Part shown: positions 4,904 through 6,042 of the stretch, piece by piece
How the letters are laid out: each line of letters begins with the position of its first letter
Numbering within the stretch: the first letter of the stretch is position 1
Source: Pseudomonadota bacterium
GTDB lineage: Bacteria; Pseudomonadota; Alphaproteobacteria; Rhizobiales; Hyphomicrobiaceae
Reading direction: 5' to 3'
NCBI GenBank assembly: GCA_023390485.1
Contig: JAEWCT010000408.1
Coordinates: 1 to 6,042 of the forward strand
DNA: 6,042 bases
The notes under the pieces: model-generated
Databases searched by the model: none
Told to the model about the DNA's origin: nothing
Seen by the model: only the letters and a program-made list of their open reading frames with translations
Translations under genes and position numbers: made by a program

Positions 4904-5653
4904 ATGTCTTTTCGCGCACTATTTTATATCTTGTTTTGTTTGATTGCGGTCCCGGCCAGCGGCCAGGAATTAGCTGAAAGTCCGGCGAAAACGGAAGCCG
5001 CCTCGGCATTGCCGCCCGTACTGAAGGAGCTTCGAGAATTTATCGCTGCCCAGCAGGATATGGATTTTCAAACGACGTCCCACGGGTCGAGCAATGTACT
5101 GGATACAACAACGCAAGGGTCGGCGCAGTTTGTGACACGGCGACCCAATCTGTTTCGAGTCAAAGTGAGCATTGGTGCCAACGCCTACGAATATATTTCG
5201 GATGGAACCGTGCTGACGATTTATAACGTCCACACCAACGCATATGCGCAAACGGCTGCTCGCCCATCGGTGCCCGCAAACATGACCTTGATCGCCGGGC
5301 TAATGGCGTATCAGGCACGCGTCTTCGATTTCTTTGCAGCGCTCGATCAGGCAGCTGCCGGAGGAGGAGTAAAAATCACGGCGAAAGGCGCGGAATCCGT
5401 CGGCGGCCGCGAATGCGATCGCTTCGAGGTCGTTACGATGACCGAAAAATGGGAGTCCTGGGTGGAAAAGGCGTCGCCCCATCTGCCGTGCAAGCTCGCA
5501 AGCAGCGACGTGGATGACCCATCCGCCATGGTGCAGGTCAACGAATTTACCTGGAAAAAGGCCCCGAGCATCGATTCGGCGACATTCCAATTTTCGCCCC
5601 CGCATGGGAGCAAAAAGCTCGATATCGGCACGCTGTTGGCCACGCCTCAGTAA
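4904..5653 (+). CDS. DUF2092 family exported protein
   Basis: The 249-aa product begins with a signal peptide: Arg4, a hydrophobic core ALFYILFCLIAV (5-16), and a probable cut after ASG (residue 20), leaving Gln21 first. It is predicted to be periplasmic. The body has the DUF2092 pattern: PPVLKELREFIAAQQDMDF (37-55), then TRRPNLFRVKV (79-88), YEYISDGTVLTIYN (95-108), NAYAQTAAR (112-120), a helix FDFFAALDQA (141-150), GGRECDRFEV (168-177) and a final FTWKKAP...FQFSPP stretch (216-233). The family is thought to adopt a LolA/LppX-like half-barrel that could hold a lipid, but its role is unknown. Cys171 and Cys196 (in LPCKL) are the only cysteines of the mature part and might form a disulfide. 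I chose the ATG at 4904. A TTG at 4871 would add 11 residues before the signal peptide and lies inside the upstream stem-loop. Confidence 0.5.
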   Translation: MSFRALFYILFCLIAVPASGQELAESPAKTEAASALPPVLKELREFIAAQQDMDFQTTSHGSSNVLDTTTQGSAQFVTRRPNLFRVKVSIGANAYEYISDGTVLTIYNVHTNAYAQTAARPSVPANMTLIAGLMAYQARVFDFFAALDQAAAGGGVKITAKGAESVGGRECDRFEVVTMTEKWESWVEKASPHLPCKLASSDVDDPSAMVQVNEFTWKKAPSIDSATFQFSPPHGSKKLDIGTLLATPQ

Positions 5654-5684
5654 GCCAATAATGCGCGCCGCCGCCCTGGACAAC

Positions 5685-5722
5685 GAGCGGGAGCCCCGCC
5701 TGAACAAACGAGGCTCCTGTTC
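5685..5722. terminator. Bidirectional hairpin between the convergent DUF2092 and Hsp20 genes
   Basis: GAGCGGGAGCC (5685-5695) and GGCTCCTGTTC (5712-5722) pair over 11 positions, two of them G-T wobbles, around a 16-base loop. The inner 6 bp are perfect. An alternative smaller hairpin, GCGGG-AGC-CCCGC (5687-5699), excludes it. Neither side has a strong T tract. Its position 31 bases after the DUF2092 stop and 12 bases from the Hsp20 stop suggests a shared terminator. Confidence 0.5.
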
Positions 5723-5734
5723 TCTCGCCGTGGC

Positions 5735-6042
5735 CTAATGAGTTTGTGAGGACTCGGACGACTTACTTTCCCTGCCGCCCTTGGCGTCTTTCACTTCGAT
5801 TTTCTTAGCCTCGGCATGAGCGGGCTTGGGGATCGTAATCCTCAACACGCCTTCCGACATCATTGCATTGATCTTCGATGTATCCACGCCCGGCGGTAAC
5901 TCGATTGTTCGGAGGAAATTCCCATAGGCGCGTTCGCTGATGAAGACGTTCTTGTTCTCCCGATTGGACTCGACTCTCTTCTCGCCACGGATCGTGAGCA
6001 TGTTGTCTTCCAGAGAAATATCGACGTCGCGCCGCTCCAGTC
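5735..6042 (-). CDS. Hsp20-family small heat-shock protein, N-terminus beyond the window
   Basis: The frame runs open from the stop at 5735 to the right edge. The visible 101 residues begin LERRDVDISLEDNMLTIRGEK, so the methionine at 6001 is internal and not the start. They cover most of the alpha-crystallin domain: beta strands in DVDISLEDNMLTIRGEKR, the loop with NRENKNVFISERAYGNFLRTIELP, and the diagnostic GVL motif in MMSEGVLRITIP. PPGVDTSKINA between them is also typical. The tail has KKIEVK, close to the I-x-I/V element used in oligomer assembly, and ends in a polar Ser/Lys-rich stretch (SKSSESSQTH). These ATP-independent chaperones hold unfolding proteins in the cytoplasm. The N-terminal arm and promoter, where a heat-shock RNA thermometer might sit, are outside the window. 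Confidence 0.5.
   Translation of the reverse strand, partial: LERRDVDISLEDNMLTIRGEKRVESNRENKNVFISERAYGNFLRTIELPPGVDTSKINAMMSEGVLRITIPKPAHAEAKKIEVKDAKGGRESKSSESSQTH

Overview
The window is high-GC DNA with short intergenic gaps. The gene complement (DUF2092 periplasmic protein, DUF883-type membrane microprotein, Lys/His-rich secreted microprotein ending in a CKGTFKYWKGGKC-type motif, small heat-shock protein) suggests a chromosomal segment of an alphaproteobacterium, probably in the Hyphomicrobiales/Rhizobiales. This assignment rests on protein style only, with no database search. I see no tRNA, rRNA, CRISPR array, insertion sequence or integration scar.

Region 1 (1-2570, + strand) is a compact operon of three oxidoreductase genes. 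The first encodes an acyl-CoA dehydrogenase-fold flavoprotein of 469 aa. The second, overlapping it by 4 bases, encodes a short-chain flavin reductase. The third, 12 bases further on, encodes a small cupin resembling 2,4'-dihydroxyacetophenone dioxygenase. A clear stem-loop terminator follows. The acyl-CoA dehydrogenase-like protein has Ala at both places where true dehydrogenases carry their catalytic Glu. Together with the partner flavin reductase, this suggests a two-component, reduced-flavin-dependent monooxygenase feeding a cupin dioxygenase, that is, a small oxidative pathway for a ketone or aromatic compound. This is the most interesting content of the window.

Region 2 (2571-3250) holds two tiny convergent genes. 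One is a DUF883/ElaB/YqjD-like tail-anchored protein on + and the other a secreted Lys/His-rich protein on -. They meet at a strong hairpin followed by a 14-bp perfect palindrome that overlaps the end of the - strand gene.

Region 3 (3251-4533, - strand) is a complete M20-family Zn amidohydrolase of the N-carbamoyl-amino-acid hydrolase / beta-ureidopropionase / allantoate amidohydrolase group, with all metal ligands present.

Region 4 (4534-6042) begins with a 370-base divergent intergenic region. It is followed by a DUF2092 secreted protein gene on + and, convergent to it, the C-terminal two thirds of an Hsp20 small heat-shock protein running off the right edge on -. Apart from the three-gene operon, the genes look like independent transcription units. 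Several (DUF883, Hsp20, the exported proteins) belong to families often tied to stress or envelope upkeep.

[Form note: the original answer gave no confidence values; the 0.5 on every feature is a placeholder required by the schema, not an estimate.]
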